Source: Argentina anserina
Taxonomy: Eukaryota; Streptophyta; Magnoliopsida; Rosales; Rosaceae
Assembly: GCF_933775445.1 (NCBI RefSeq)
Contig: NW_026089471.1
Span: 62,001 to 126,000 of the forward strand
Direction of reading: 5' to 3'
DNA length: 64,000 nucleotides
The notes under the pieces are model-generated. The model was not told the origin of the DNA. It ran no database searches and worked only from the letters and a program-made list of their open reading frames with translations. The translations under genes were made by a program, and so were the position numbers. The stretch's first letter is position 1, and every line of letters begins with the position of its first letter. Positions 1 to 15,131 of the stretch are shown piece after piece.

Positions 1-190
1 ACTCAGTTTGAAAGAAACACACTCCCACACTTGCAAAACTCTCAAATTCAATAGAAACTCGCATCAGAAAGCCATACAGAAAGATACTCAAACGAGAAAT
101 GAAAAGATACACAATTGGAATAGTAAAGATACGCAAACGATGTAAACATACACAATTGGAATAGTAAAGATACGCAAACGATGTAAAGAT
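1..190 (+). repeat. Representative 190-bp long monomer
   Basis: From ACTCAG at base 1 to the base before ACTCAG at 191. It equals the 149-bp form (AGAAAGCC) plus one extra 41-bp segment of two box intervals (22 + 19 bp). The second copy of the segment starts with CATAC rather than GATAC here, a variant shared by many left-arm long monomers. The 189-bp form is the same with AGAAGCC. Confidence 0.93.
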
Positions 191-1060
191 ACTCAGTTTG
201 AAAGAAACACACTCCCACACTTGCAAAACTCTCAAATTCAATAGAAACTCGCATCAGAAAGCCTTACAGAAAGATACTTAAACGAGAAATGAAAAGATAC
301 ACAATTGGAATAGTAAAGATACGCAAACGATGTAAAGATACACAATTGGAATAGTAAAGATACGCAAACGATGTAAAGATATTCAGTTTGAAAGAAACAC
401 ACTCCCACACTTGCAAAACTCTCAAATACAATAGAAACTGGCATCAGAAGCCTTACAGAAAGATACTCAAACGAGAAATGAAAAGATACACAATTGGAAT
501 AGTAAAGATACACAAACGATGTAAAGATACTCAGTTTGAAAGAAACACACTCCCACACTTGCAAAACTCTCAAATTAGATAGAAACTCGCATTAGAAAGC
601 CTTACAGAAAGATACTCAAACGAGAAATGAAAAGATACACAATTAGAATAGTAAAGATACGCAAACGATGTAAAGATACACAATTGGAATAGTAAAGATA
701 CGCAAACGATGTAAAGATACTCAGTTTGAAAGAAACACACTCCCACACTTGCAAAACTCTCAAATTCAATAGAAACTCGCATCAGAAGCCTTAGAGAAAG
801 ATACTCAAACGAGAAATGAAAAGATACACAATTGGAATAGTAAAGATACGCAAACGATGTAAAGATACTCAGTTTGAAAGAAACACACTCCCACACTTGC
901 AAAACTCTCAAATTCAATAGAAACTCGCATCAGAAAGCCTTACAGAAAGATACTCAAACGAGAAATGAAAAGATACACAATTGGAATAGTAAAGATACGC
1001 AAACGATGTAAAGATACTCAGTTTGAAAGAAACACACACCCACACTTGCAAAACTCTCAA
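1..1060 (+). repeat. Satellite segmental copy, offset 2451 (copy 1)
   Basis: Matches about 2452-3511 monomer by monomer, including the GATATTCAG and CTGGCATC variants and the AATTAGATAG variant. A few substitutions were seen, for example ACACAAACG versus ACGCAAACG near 510. The copy may extend left of the window. Confidence 0.75.
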
Positions 1061-1279
1061 ATACAATAGAAACTCGCATCAGAAGCCTTACAGAAAGATA
1101 CTCAAACGAGAAATGAAAAGATACACAATTGGAATAGTAAAGATACGCAAACGATGTAAAGATACACAATTGGAATAGTAAAGATACGCAAACGATGTAA
1201 AGATACTCAGTTTGAAAGAAACACACTCCCACACTTGCAAAACTCTCAAATTAGATAGAAACTCGCATTAGAAAGCCTT

Positions 1280-3590
1280 ACAGAAAGATACTCAAACGAG
1301 AAATGAAAAGATACACAATTGGAATAGTAAAGATACGCAAACGATGTAAACATACACAATTGGAATAGTAAAGATACGCAAACGATGTAAAGATACTCAG
1401 TTTGAAAGAAACACACTCCCACACTTGCGAAACTCTCAAATTCAATAGAAACTCGCATCAGAAAGCCTTACAGAAAGATACTTAAACGAGAAATGAAAAG
1501 ATACACAATTGGAATAGTAAAGATACGCAAACTATGTAAAGATACTCAATTTGAAAGAAACACACTCCCACACTTGCAAAACTCTCAAATTCAATAGAAA
1601 CTCGCATTAGAAAGCCTTACAGAAAGATACTCAAACGAGAAATGAAAAGATACACAATTGGAATAGTAAAGATACGCAAACGATGTAAACATACACAATT
1701 GGAATAGTAAAGATACGCAAACGATGTAAAGATACTCAGTTTGAAAGAAACACACTCCCACACTTGCAAAACTCTCAAATACAATAGAAACTCGCATCAG
1801 AAGCCTTACAGAAAGATACTCAAATGAGAAATGAAAAGATACACAATTGGAATAGTAAAGATACGCAAACGATGTAAAGATACATAATTGGAATAGTAAA
1901 GATACGCAAACGATGTAAAGATACTCAGTTTGAAAGAAACACACTCCCACACTTGCAAAACTCTCAAATACAATAGAAACTCGCATCAGAAAGCCTTACA
2001 GAAAGATACTCAAACGAGAAATGAAAAGATACACAATTGGAATAGTAAAGATACGCAAACGATGTAAAGATACACAATTGGAATAGTAAAGATACGTAAA
2101 CGATGTAAAGATACTCAGTTTGAAAGAAACACACTCCCACACTTGCGAAACTCTCAAATTCAATAGAAACTCGCATCAGAAAGCCTTACAGAAAGATACT
2201 TGAACGAGAAATGAAAAGATACACAATTGGAATAGTAAAGATACGCAAACTATGTAAAGATACTCAGTTTGAAAGAAACACACTCCCACACTTGCAAAAC
2301 TCTCAAATTCAATAGAAACTCGCATTAGAAAGCCTTACAGAAAGATACTCAAACGAGAAATGAAAAGATACACAATTGGAATAGTAAAGATACGCAAACG
2401 ATGTAAACATACACAATTGGAATAGTAAAGATACGCAAACGATGTAAAGATACTCAGTTTGAAAGAAACACACTCCCACACTTGCAAAACTCTCAAATTC
2501 AATAGAAACTCGCATCAGAAAGCCATACAGAAAGATACTCAAACGAGAAATGAAAAGATACACAATTGGAATAGTAAAGATACGCAAACGATGTAAACAT
2601 ACACAATTGGAATAGTAAAGATACGCAAACGATGTAAAGATACTCAGTTTGAAAGAAACACACTCCCACACTTGCAAAACTCTCAAATTCAATAGAAACT
2701 CGCATCAGAAAGCCTTACAGAAAGATACTTAAACGAGAAATGAAAAGATACACAATTGGAATAGTAAAGATACGCAAACGATGTAAAGATACACAATTGG
2801 AATAGTAAAGATACGCAAACGATGTAAAGATATTCAGTTTGAAAGAAACACACTCCCACACTTGCAAAACTCTCAAATACAATAGAAACTGGCATCAGAA
2901 GCCTTACAGAAAGATACTCAAACGAGAAATGAAAAGATACACAATTGGAATAGTAAAGATACGCAAACGATGTAAAGATACTCAGTTTGAAAGAAACACA
3001 CTCCCACACTTGCAAAACTCTCAAATTAGATAGAAACTCGCATTAGAAAGCCTTACAGAAAGATACTCAAATGAGAAATGAAAAGATACTCAATTAGAAT
3101 AGTAAAGATACGCAAACGATGTAAAGATACACAATTGGAATAGTAAAGATACGCAAACGATGTAAAGATACTCAGTTTGAAAGAAACACACTCCCACACT
3201 TGCAAAACTCTCAAATTCAATAGAAACTCGCATCAGAAGCCTTAGAGAAAGATACTCAAACGAGAAATGAAAAGATACACAATTGGAATAGTAAAGATAC
3301 GCAAACGATGTAAAGATACTCAGTTTGAAAGAAACACACTCCCACACTTGCAAAACTCTCAAATTCAATAGAAACTCGCATCAGAAAGCCTTACAGAAAG
3401 ATACTCAAACGAGAAATGAAAAGATACACAATTGGAATAGTAAAGATACGCAAACGATGTAAAGATACTCAGTTTGAAAGAAACACACTCCCACACTTGC
3501 AAAACTCTCAAATTCAATAGAAACTCGCATCAGAAAGCCATACAGAAAGATACTCAAACGAGAAATGAAAAGATACACAATTAGAATAGT
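1280..3590 (+). repeat. Satellite segmental copy, offset 3170 (copy 1)
   Basis: Corresponds to about 4450-6760. Shared diagnostic variants include ACTTGCGAAAC, AAACTATG, GATACATAATTGG, TAGATAGAAAC and TTAGAGAAAG in the same order. A handful of point differences were noticed, such as TTGAACG versus TTAAACG near 2212. The right breakpoint is close to a unit with GACACTCAG. Confidence 0.75.
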
Positions 3591-4449
3591 AAAGATACGC
3601 AAACGATGTAAAGATACACAATTGTAATAGTAAAGATACGCAAACGATGTAAAGACACTCAGTTTGAAAGAAACACACTCCCACACTTGCAAAACTCTCA
3701 AATTCAATAGAAACTCGCATCAGAAAGCCATACAGAAAGATACTTAAACGAGAAATGAAAAGATACACAATTGGAATAGTAAAGATACGCAAACGATGTA
3801 AAGATACACAATTGGAATAGTAAAGATACGCAAACGATGTAAAGATACTCAGTTTGAAAGAAACACACTCCCACACTTGCAAAACTCTCAAATACAATAG
3901 AAACTCGCATCAGAAGCCTTACAGAAAGATACTCAAATGAGAAATGAAAAGATACACAATTGGAATAGTAAAGATACGCAAACGATGTAAAGATACATAA
4001 TTGGAATAGTAAAGATACGCAAACGATGTAAAGATACTCAGTTTGAAAGAAACACACTCCCACACTTGCGAAACTCTCAAATTCAATAGAAACTCGCATC
4101 AGAAAGCCTTACAGAAAGATACTTAAACGAGAAATGAAAAGATACACAATTGGAATAGTAAAGATACGCAAACTATGTAAAGATACTCAGTTTGAAAGAA
4201 ACACACTCCCACACTTGCAAAACTCTCAAATTCAATAGAAACTCGCATTAGAAAGCCTTACAGAAAGATACTCAAACGAGAAATGAAAAGATACACAATT
4301 GGAATAGTAAAGATACGCAAACGATGTAAACATACACAATTGGAATAGTAAAGATACGCAAACGATGTAAAGATACTCAGTTTGAAAGAAACACACTCCC
4401 ACACTTGCAAAACTCTCAAATTCAATAGAAACTCGCATCAGAAAGCCAT

Positions 4450-6760
4450 ACAGAAAGATACTCAAACGAGAAATGAAAAGATACACAATTGGAATAGTAA
4501 AGATACGCAAACGATGTAAACATACACAATTGGAATAGTAAAGATACGCAAACGATGTAAAGATACTCAGTTTGAAAGAAACACACTCCCACACTTGCGA
4601 AACTCTCAAATTCAATAGAAACTCGCATCAGAAAGCCTTACAGAAAGATACTTAAACGAGAAATGAAAAGATACACAATTGGAATAGTAAAGATACGCAA
4701 ACTATGTAAAGATACTCAATTTGAAAGAAACACACTCCCACACTTGCAAAACTCTCAAATTCAATAGAAACTCGCATTAGAAAGCCTTACAGAAAGATAC
4801 TCAAACGAGAAATGAAAAGATACACAATTGGAATAGTAAAGATACGCAAACGATGTAAACATACACAATTGGAATAGTAAAGATACGCAAACGATGTAAA
4901 GATACTCAGTTTGAAAGAAACACACTCCCACACTTGCAAAACTCTCAAATACAATAGAAACTCGCATCAGAAGCCTTACAGAAAGATACTCAAATGAGAA
5001 ATGAAAAGATACACAATTGGAATAGTAAAGATACGCAAACGATGTAAAGATACATAATTGGAATAGTAAAGATACGCAAACGATGTAAAGATACTCAGTT
5101 TGAAAGAAACACACTCCCACACTTGCAAAACTCTCAAATACAATAGAAACTCGCATCAGAAAGCCTTACAGAAAGATACTCAAACGAGAAATGAAAAGAT
5201 ACACAATTGGAATAGTAAAGATACGCAAACGATGTAAAGATACACTATTGGAATAGTAAAGATACGTAAACGATGTAAAGATACTCAGTTTGAAAGAAAC
5301 ACACTCCCACACTTGCGAAACTCTCAAATTCAATAGAAACTCGCATCAGAAAGCCTTACAGAAAGATACTTAAACGAGAAATGAAAAGATACACAATTGG
5401 AATAGTAAAGATACGCAAACTATGTAAAGATACTCAGTTTGAAAGAAACACACTCCCACACTTGCAAAACTCTCAAATTCAATAGAAACTCGCATTAGAA
5501 AGCCTTACAGAAAGATACTCAAACGAGAAATGAAAAGATACACAATTGGAATAGTAAAGATACGCAAACGATGTAAACATACACAATTGGAATAGTAAAG
5601 ATACGCAAACGATGTAAAGATACTCAGTTTGAAAGAAACACACTCCCACACTTGCAAAACTCTCAAATTCAATAGAAACTCGCATCAGAAAGCCATACAG
5701 AAAGATACTCAAACGAGAAATGAAAAGATACACAATTGGAATAGTAAAGATACGCAAACGATGTAAACATACACAATTGGAATAGTAAAGATACGCAAAC
5801 GATGTAAAGATACTCAGTTTGAAAGAAACACACTCCCACACTTGCAAAACTCTCAAATTCAATAGAAACTCGCATCAGAAAGCCTTACAGAAAGATACTT
5901 AAACGAGAAATGAAAAGATACACAATTGGAATAGTAAAGATACGCAAACGATGTAAAGATACACAATTGGAATAGTAAAGATACGCAAACGATGTAAAGA
6001 TATTCAGTTTGAAAGAAACACACTCCCACACTTGCAAAACTCTCAAATACAATAGAAACTGGCATCAGAAGCCTTACAGAAAGATACTCAAACGAGAAAT
6101 GAAAAGATACACAATTGGAATAGTAAAGATACGCAAACGATGTAAAGATACTCAGTTTGAAAGAAACACACTCCCACACTTGCAAAACTCTCAAATTAGA
6201 TAGAAACTCGCATTAGAAAGCCTTACAGAAAGATACTCAAACGAGAAATGAAAAGATACACAATTAGAATAGTAAAGATACGCAAACGATGTAAAGATAC
6301 ACAATTGGAATAGTAAAGATACGCAAACGATGTAAAGATACTCAGTTTGAAAGAAACACACTCCCACACTTGCAAAACTCTCAAATTCAATAGAAACTCG
6401 CATCAGAAGCCTTAGAGAAAGATACTCAAACGAGAAATGAAAAGATACACAATTGGAATAGTAAAGATACGCAAACGATGTAAAGATACTCAGTTTGAAA
6501 GAAACACACTCCCACACTTGCAAAACTCTCAAATTCAATAGAAACTCGCATCAGAAAGCCTTACAGAAAGATACTCAAACGAGAAATGAAAAGATACACA
6601 ATTGGAATAGTAAAGATACGCAAACGATGTAAAGATACTCAGTTTGAAAGAAACACACTCCCACACTTGCAAAACTCTCAAATTCAATAGAAACTCGCAT
6701 CAGAAAGCCATACAGAAAGATACTCAAACGAGAAATGAAAAGATACACAATTGGAATAGT
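4450..6760 (+). repeat. Satellite segmental copy, offset 3170 (copy 2)
   Basis: Partner of about 1280-3590. Part of it (from about 4900) is copied again at about 9908-11496, so this stretch belongs to at least two nested duplications. Confidence 0.75.
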
Positions 6761-9700
6761 AAAGATACGCAAACGATGTAAAGACACTCAGTTTGAAAGA
6801 AACACACTCCCACACTTGCAAAACTCTCAAATTCAATAGAAACTCGCATCAGAAAGCCATACAGAAAGATACTCAAACGAGAAATGAAAAGATACACAAT
6901 TGGAATAGTAAAGATACGCAAACGATGTAAACATACACAATTGGAATAGTAAAGATACGCAAACGATGTAAAGATACTCAGTTTGAAAGAAACACACTCC
7001 CACACTTGCAAAACTCTCAAAATCAATAGAAACTCGCATCAGAAAGCCTTACAGAAAGATACTCAAACGAGAAATGAAAAGATACACAATTGGAATAGTA
7101 AAGATACGCAAACGATGTAAAGATACTCAGTTTGAAAGAAACACACTCCCACACTTGCAAAACTCTCAAATTCAATAGAAACTCGCATCAGAAGCCTTAG
7201 AGAAAGATACTCAAACGAGAAATGAAAAGATACACAATTGGAATAGTAAAGATACGCAAACGATGTAAAGATACACAATTGGAATAGTAAAGATACGCAA
7301 ACGATGTAAAGATACTCAGTTTGAAAGAAACACACTCCCACACTTGCGAAACTCTCAAATTCAATAGAAACTCGCATCAGAAAGCCTTACAGAAAGATAC
7401 TTAAACGAGAAATGAAAAGATACACAATTGGAATAGTAAAGATACGCAAACTATGTAAAGATACTCAGTTTGAAAGAAACACACTCCCACACTTGCAAAA
7501 CTCTCAAATTCAATAGAAACTCGCATCAGAAAGCCTTACAGAAAGATACTTAAACGAGAAATGAAAAGATACACAATTGGAATAGTAAAGATACGCAAAC
7601 GATGTAAAGATACACAATTGGAATAGTAAAGATACGCAAACGATGTAAAGATATTCAGTTTGAAAGAAACACACTCCCACACTTGCAAAACTCTCAAATA
7701 CAATAGAAACTCGCATCAGAAGCCTTACAGAAAGATACTCAAACGAGAAATGAAAAGATACACAATTGGAATAGTAAAGATACGCAAACGATGTAAAGAT
7801 ACACAATTGGAATAGTAAAGATACATAAACGATGTAAAGATACTCAGTTTGAAAGAAACACACTCCCACACTTGCGAAACTCTCAAATTCAATAGAAACT
7901 CGCATCAGAAAGCCTTACAGAAAGATACTCAAACGAGAAATGAAAAGATACACAATTGGAATAGTAAAGATACGCAAACGATGTAAAGATACACAATTGG
8001 AATAGTAAAGATACGCAAACGATGTAAAGATATTCAGTTTGAAAGAAACACACTCCCACACTTGCAAAACTCTCAAATACAATAGAAACTGGCATCAGAA
8101 GCCTTACAGAAAGATACTCAAACGAGAAATGAAAAGATACACAATTGGAATAGTAAAGATACGCAAACGATGTAAAGATACTCAGTTTGAAAGAAACACA
8201 CTCCCACACTTGCAAAACTCTCAAATTAGATAGAAACTCGCATTAGAAAGCCTTACAGAAAGATACTCAAACGAGAAATGAAAAGATACACAATTAGAAT
8301 AGTAAAGATACGCAAACGATGTAAACATACACAATTGGAATAGTAAAGATACGCAAACGATGTAAAGATACTCAGTTTGAAAGAAACACACTCCCACACT
8401 TGCAAAACTCTCAAATTCAATAGAAACTCGCATCAGAAGCCTTAGAGAAAGATACTCAAACGAGAAATGAAAAGATACACAATTGGAATAGTAAAGATAC
8501 GCAAACGATGTAAAGATACACAATTGGAATAGTAAAGATACGCAAACGATGTAAAGATACTCAGTTTGAAAGAAACACACTCCCACACTTGCAAAACTCT
8601 CAAATTCAATAGAAACTCGCATCAGAAGCCTTAGAGAAAGATACTCAAACGAGAAATGAAAAGATACACAATTGGAATAGTAAAGATACGCAAACGATGT
8701 AAAGATACACAATTGGAATAGTAAAGATACGCAAACGATGTAAAGATACTCAGTTTGAAAGAAACACACTCCCACACTTGCAAAACTCTCAAATTCAATA
8801 GAAACTCGCATCAGAAAGCCTTACAGAAAGATACTCAAACGAGAAATGAAAAGATACACAATTGGAATAGTAAAGATACGCAAACGATGTAAAGATACTC
8901 AGTTTGAAAGAAACACACTCCCACACTTGCAAAACTCTCAAATTCAATAGAAACTCGCATCAGAAGCCTTACAGAAAGATACTCAAACGAGAAATGAAAA
9001 GATACACAATTGGAATAGTAAAGATACGCAAACGATGTAAAGATACATAATTGGAATAGTAAAGATACGTAAACGATGTAAAGATACTCAGTTTGAAAGA
9101 AACACACTCCCACACTTGCGAAACTCTCAAATTCAATAGAAACTCGCATCAGAAAGCCTTACAGAAAGATACTTAAACGAGAAATGAAAAGATACACAAT
9201 TGGAATAGTAAAGATACGCAAACTATGTAAAGATACTCAGTTTGAAAGAAACACACTCCCACACTTGCAAAACTCTCAAATTCAATAGAAACTCGCATTA
9301 GAAAGCCTTACAGAAAGATACTCAAACGAGAAATGAAAAGATACACAATTGGAATAGTAAAGATACGCAAACGATGTAAACATACACAATTGGAATAGTA
9401 AAGATACGCAAACGATGTAAAGATACTCAGTTTGAAAGAAACACACTCCCACACTTGCAAAACTCTCAAATTCAATAGAAACTCGCATCAGAAAGCCATA
9501 CAGAAAGATACGCAAACGAGAAATGAAAAGATACACAATTGGAATAGTAAAGATACGCAAACGATGTAAAGATACTCAGTTTCAAAGAAACACACTCCCA
9601 CACTTGCAAAACTCTCAAAATCAATAGAAACTCGCATCAGAAAGCCTTACAGAAAGATACTCAAACGAGAAATGAAAAGATACACAATTGGAATAGTAAA

Positions 9701-9907
9701 GATACGCAAACGATGTAAAGATACTCAGTTTGAAAGAAACACACTCCCACACTTGCAAAACTCTCAAATTCAATAGAAACTCGCATCAGAAGCCTTAGAG
9801 AAAGATACTCAAACGAGAAATGAAAAGATACACAATTGGAATAGTAAAGATACGCAAACGATGTAAAGATACACAATTGGAATAGTAAAGATACGCAAAC
9901 GATGTAA

Positions 9908-11496
9908 AGATACTCAGTTTGAAAGAAACACACTCCCACACTTGCAAAACTCTCAAATACAATAGAAACTCGCATCAGAAGCCTTACAGAAAGATACTCA
10001 AACGAGAAATGAAAAGATACACAATTGGAATAGTAAAGATACGCAAACGATGTAAAGATACATAATTGGAATAGTAAAGATACGCAAACGATGTAAAGAT
10101 ACTCAGTTTGAAAGAAACACACTCCCACACTTGCAAAACTCTCAAGTACAATAGAAACTCGCATCAGAAAGCCTTACAGAAAGATACTCAAACGAGAAAT
10201 GAAAAGATACACAATTGGAATAGTAAAGATACGCAAACGATGTAAAGATACACAATTGGAATAGTAAAGATACGTAAACGATGTAAAGATACTCAGTTTG
10301 AAAGAAACACACTCCCACACTTGCGAAACTCTCAAATTCAATAGAAACTCGCATCAGAAAGCCTTACAGAAAGATACTTAAACGAGAAATGAAAAGATAC
10401 ACAATTGGAATAGTAAAGATACGCAAACTATGTAAAGATACTCAGTTTGAAAGAAACACACTCCCACACTTGCAAAACTCTCAAATTCAATAGAAACTCG
10501 CATTAGAAAGCCTTACAGAAAGATACTCAAACGAGAAATGAAAAGATACACAATTGGAATAGTAAAGATACGCAAACGATGTAAACATACACAATTGGAA
10601 TAGTAAAGATACGCAAACGATGTAAAGATACTCAGTTTGAAAGAAACACACTCCCACACTTGCAAAACTCTCAAATTCAATAGAAACTCGCATCAGAAAG
10701 CCATACAGAAAGATACTCAAACGAGAAATGAAAAGATACACAATTGGAATAGTAACGATACGCAAACGATGTAAACATACACAATTGGAATAGTAAGGAT
10801 ACGCAAACGATGTAAAGATACTCAGTTTGAAAGAAACACACTCCCACACTTGCAAAACTCTCAAATTCAATAGAAACTCGCATCAGAAAGCCTTACAGAA
10901 AGATACTTAAACGAGAAATGAAAAGATACACAATTGGAATAGTAAAGATACGCAAACGATGTAAAGATACACAATTGGAATAGTAAAGATACGCAAACGA
11001 TGTAAAGATATTCAGTTTGAAAGAAACACACTCCCACACTTGCAAAACTCTCAAATACAATAGAAACTGGCATCAGAAGCCTTACAGAAAGATACTCAAA
11101 CGAGAAATGAAAAGATACACAATTGGAATAGTAAAGATACGCAAACGATGTAAAGATACTCAGTTTGAAAGAAACACACTCCCACACTTGCAAAACTCTC
11201 AAATTAGATAGAAACTCGCATTAGAAAGCCTTACAGAAAGATACTCAAACGAGAAATGAAAAGATACACAATTAGAATAGTAAAGATACGCAAACGATGT
11301 AAAGATACACAATTGGAATAGTAAAGATACGCAAACGATGTAAAGATACTCAGTTTGAAAGAAACACACTCCCACACTTGCAAAACTCTCAAATTCAATA
11401 GAAACTCGCATCAGAAGCCTTAGAGAAAGATACTCAAACGAGAAATGAAAAGATACACAATTGGAATAGTAAAGATACGCAAACGATGTAAAGATA
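9908..11496 (+). repeat. Satellite segmental copy, offset 5008 from 4900-6488
   Basis: Repeats the order of variant monomers at about 4900-6488, with a few substitutions such as GTAACGATACG near 10755. It diverges at 11496, where a 41-bp segment is present here but absent at 6488. Confidence 0.72.
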
Positions 11497-14118
11497 CACA
11501 ATTGGAATAGTAAAGATACGCAAACGATGTAAAGATACTCAGTTTGAAAGAAATACACTCCCACACTTGCAAAACTCTCAAATTCAATAGAAACTCGCAT
11601 CAGAAAGCCTTACAGAAAGATACTTAAACGAGAAATGAAAAGATACACAATTGGAATAGTAAAGATACGCAAACGATGTAAAGATACACAATTGGAATAG
11701 TAAAGATACGCAAACGATGTAAAGATACTCAGTTTGAAAGAAACACACTCCCACACTTGCAAAACTCTCAAATTCAATAGAAACTCGCATCAGAAAGCCA
11801 TACAGAAAGATACTTAAACGAGAAATGAAAAGATACACAATTGGAATAGTAAAGATACGCAAACGATGTAAAGATACACAATTGGAATAGTAAAGATACG
11901 CAAACGATGTAAAGATACTCAGTTTGAAAGAAACACACTCCCACACTTGCAAAACTCTCAAAATCAATAGAAACTCGCATCAGAAAGCCTTACAGAAAGA
12001 TACTCAAACGAGAAATGAAAAGATACACAATTGGAATAGTAAAGATACGCAAACGATGTAAAGATACTCAGTTTGAAAGAAACACACTCCCACACTTGCA
12101 AAACTCTCAAATTCAATAGAAACTCGCATCAGAAGCCTTAGAGAAAGATACTCAAACGAGAAATGAAAAGATACACAATTGGAATAGTAAAGATACGCAA
12201 ACGATGTAAAGATACACAATTGGAATAGTAAAGATACGCAAACGATGTAAAGATACTCAGTTTGAAAGAAACACACTCCCACACTTGCAAAACTCTCAAA
12301 TACAATAGAAACTCGCATCAGAAGCCTTACAGAAAGATACTCAAACGAGAAATGAAAAGATACACAATTGGAATAGTAAAGATACGCAAACGATGAAAAG
12401 ATACACAATTGGAATAGTAAAGATACGCAAACGATGTAAAGATACTCAGTTTGAAAGAAACACACTCCCACACTTGCAAAACTCTCAAATTCAATAGAAA
12501 CTCGCATCAGAAGCCTTAGAGAAAGATACTCAAACGAGAAATGAAAAGATACACAATTGGAATAGTAAAGATACGCAAACGATGTAAAGATACACAATTG
12601 GAATAGTAAAGATACGCAAACGATGTAAAGATACTCAGTTTGAAAGAAACACACTCCCACACTTGCGAAACTCTCAAATTCAATAGAAACTCGCATCAGA
12701 AAGCCTTACAGAAAGATACTTAAACGAGAAATGAAAAGATACACAATTGGAATAGTAAAGATACGCAAACTATGTAAAGATACTCAGTTTGAAAGAAACA
12801 CACTCCCACACTTGCAAAACTCTCAAATTCAATAGAAACTCGCATTAGAAAGCCTTACAGAAAGATACTCAAACGAGAAATGAAAAGATACACAATTGGA
12901 ATAGTAAAGATACGCAAACGATGTAAAGATACACAATTGGAATAGTAAAGATACGCAAACGATGTAAAGATACTCAGTTTGAAAGAAACACACTCCCACA
13001 CTTGCAAAACTCTCAAATTCAATAGAAACTCGCATCAGAAAGCCTTACAGAAAGATACTCAAACGAGAAATGAAAAGATACACAATTGGAATAGTAAAGA
13101 TACGCAAACGATGTAAAGATACTCAGTTTGAAAGAAACACACTCCCACACTTGCAAAACTCTCAAATTCAATAGAAACTCGCATCAGAAAGCCTTACAGA
13201 AAGATACTTAAACGAGAAATGAAAAGATACACAATTGGAATAGTAAAGATACGCAAACGATGTAAAGATACACAATTGGAATAGTAAAGATACGCAAACG
13301 ATGTAAAGATATTCAGTTTGAAAGAAACACACTCCCACACTTGCAAAACTCTCATATACAATAGAAACTGGCATCAGAAGCCTTACAGAAAGATACTCAA
13401 ATGAGAAATGAAAAGATACACAATTGGAATAGTAAAGATACGCAAACGATGTAAAGATACACAATTGGAATAGTAAAGATACGCAAACGATGTAAAGATA
13501 CTCAGTTTGAAAGAAACACACTCCCACACTTGCGAAACTCTCAAATTCAATAGAAACTCGCATCAGAAAGCCTTACAGAAAGATACTTAAACGAGAAATG
13601 AAAAGATACACAATTGGAATAGTAAAGATACGCAAACTATGTAAAGATACTCAATTTGAAAGAAACACACTCCCACACTTGCAAAACTCTCAAATTCAAT
13701 AGAAACTCGCATTAGAAAGCCTTACAGAAAGATACTCAAACGAGAAATGAAAAGATACACAATTGGAATAGTAAAGATACGCAAACGATGTAAAGATACA
13801 CAATTGGAATAGTAAAGATACGCAAACGATGTAAAGATACTCAGTTTGAAAGAAACACACTCCCACACTTGCAAAACTCTCAAATTCAATAGAAACTCGC
13901 ATTAGAAAGCCTTACAGAAAGATACTCAAACGAGAAATGAAAAGATACACAATTGGAATAGTAAAGATACGCAAACGATGTAAAGATACACAATTGGAAT
14001 AGTAAAGATACGCAAACGATGTAAAGATACTCAGTTTGAAAGAAACACACTCCCAGACTTGCAAAACTCTCAAATACAATAGAAACTCGCATCAGAAGCC
14101 TTACAGAAAGATACTCAA

Positions 14119-15087
14119 ACTAGAAATGAAAAGATACACAATTGGAATAGTAAAGATACGCAAACGATGTAAAGATACACAATTGGAATAGTAAAGATAC
14201 GCAAACGATGTAAAGATACTCAGTTTGAAAGAAACACACTCCCACACTTGCAAAACTCTCATATACAATAGAAACTGGCATCAGAAGCCTTACAGAAAGA
14301 TACTCAAATGAGAAATGAAAAGATACACAATTGGAATAGTAAAGATACGCAAACGATGTAAAGATACTCAGTTTGAAAAAAACACACTCCCACACTTGCG
14401 AAACTCTCAAATTCAATAGAAACTCGCATCAGAAAGCCTTACAGAAAGATACTTAAACGAGAAATGAAAAGATACACAATTGGAATAGTAAAGATACGCA
14501 AACTATGTAAAGATACTCAGTTTGAAAGAAACACACTCCCACACTTGCAAAACTCTCAAATTCAATAGAAACTCGCATTAGAAAGCCTTACAGAAAGATA
14601 CTCAAACGAGAAATGAAAAGATACACAATTGGAATAGTAAAGATACGCAAACGATGTAAAGATACACAATTGGAATAGTAAAGATACGCAAACGATGTAA
14701 AGATACTCAGTTTGAAAGAAACACACTCCCAGACTTGCAAAACTCTCAAATACAATAGAAACTCGCATCAGAAGCCTTACAGAAAGATACTCAAACTAGA
14801 AATGAAAAGATACACAATTGGAATAGTAAAGATACGCAAACGATGTAAAGATACACAATTGGAATAGTAAAGATACGCAAACGATGTAAAGATATTCAGT
14901 TTGAAAGAAACACACTCCCACACTTGCAAAACTCTCATATACAATAGAAACTGGCATCAGAAGCCTTACAGAAAGATACTCAAATGAGAAATGAAAAGAT
15001 ACACAATTGGAATAGTAAAGATACGCAAACGATGTAAAGATACTCAGTTTGAAAAAAACACACTCCCACACTTGCAAAACTCTCAAA
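14119..15087 (+). repeat. Higher-order repeat unit, offset 1013 (copy 1)
   Basis: A run of long and short monomers marked by ACTAGAAATG, CCCAGACTTG, TCATATACAATAG and GTTTGAAAAAAACAC, repeated at about 15132-16100. One of the few differences is GATACTCAG here versus GATATTCAG in the partner near 14219. Confidence 0.8.
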
Positions 15088-15131
15088 TACAATAGAAACT
15101 CGCATCAGAAGCCTTACAAAAAGATACTCAA

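Noticed and set aside
1..1000. Regularly spaced repeats resembling a CRISPR array
   Set aside because: The spacers are themselves repeated monomer sequence, there are no cas genes, and the DNA is eukaryotic.
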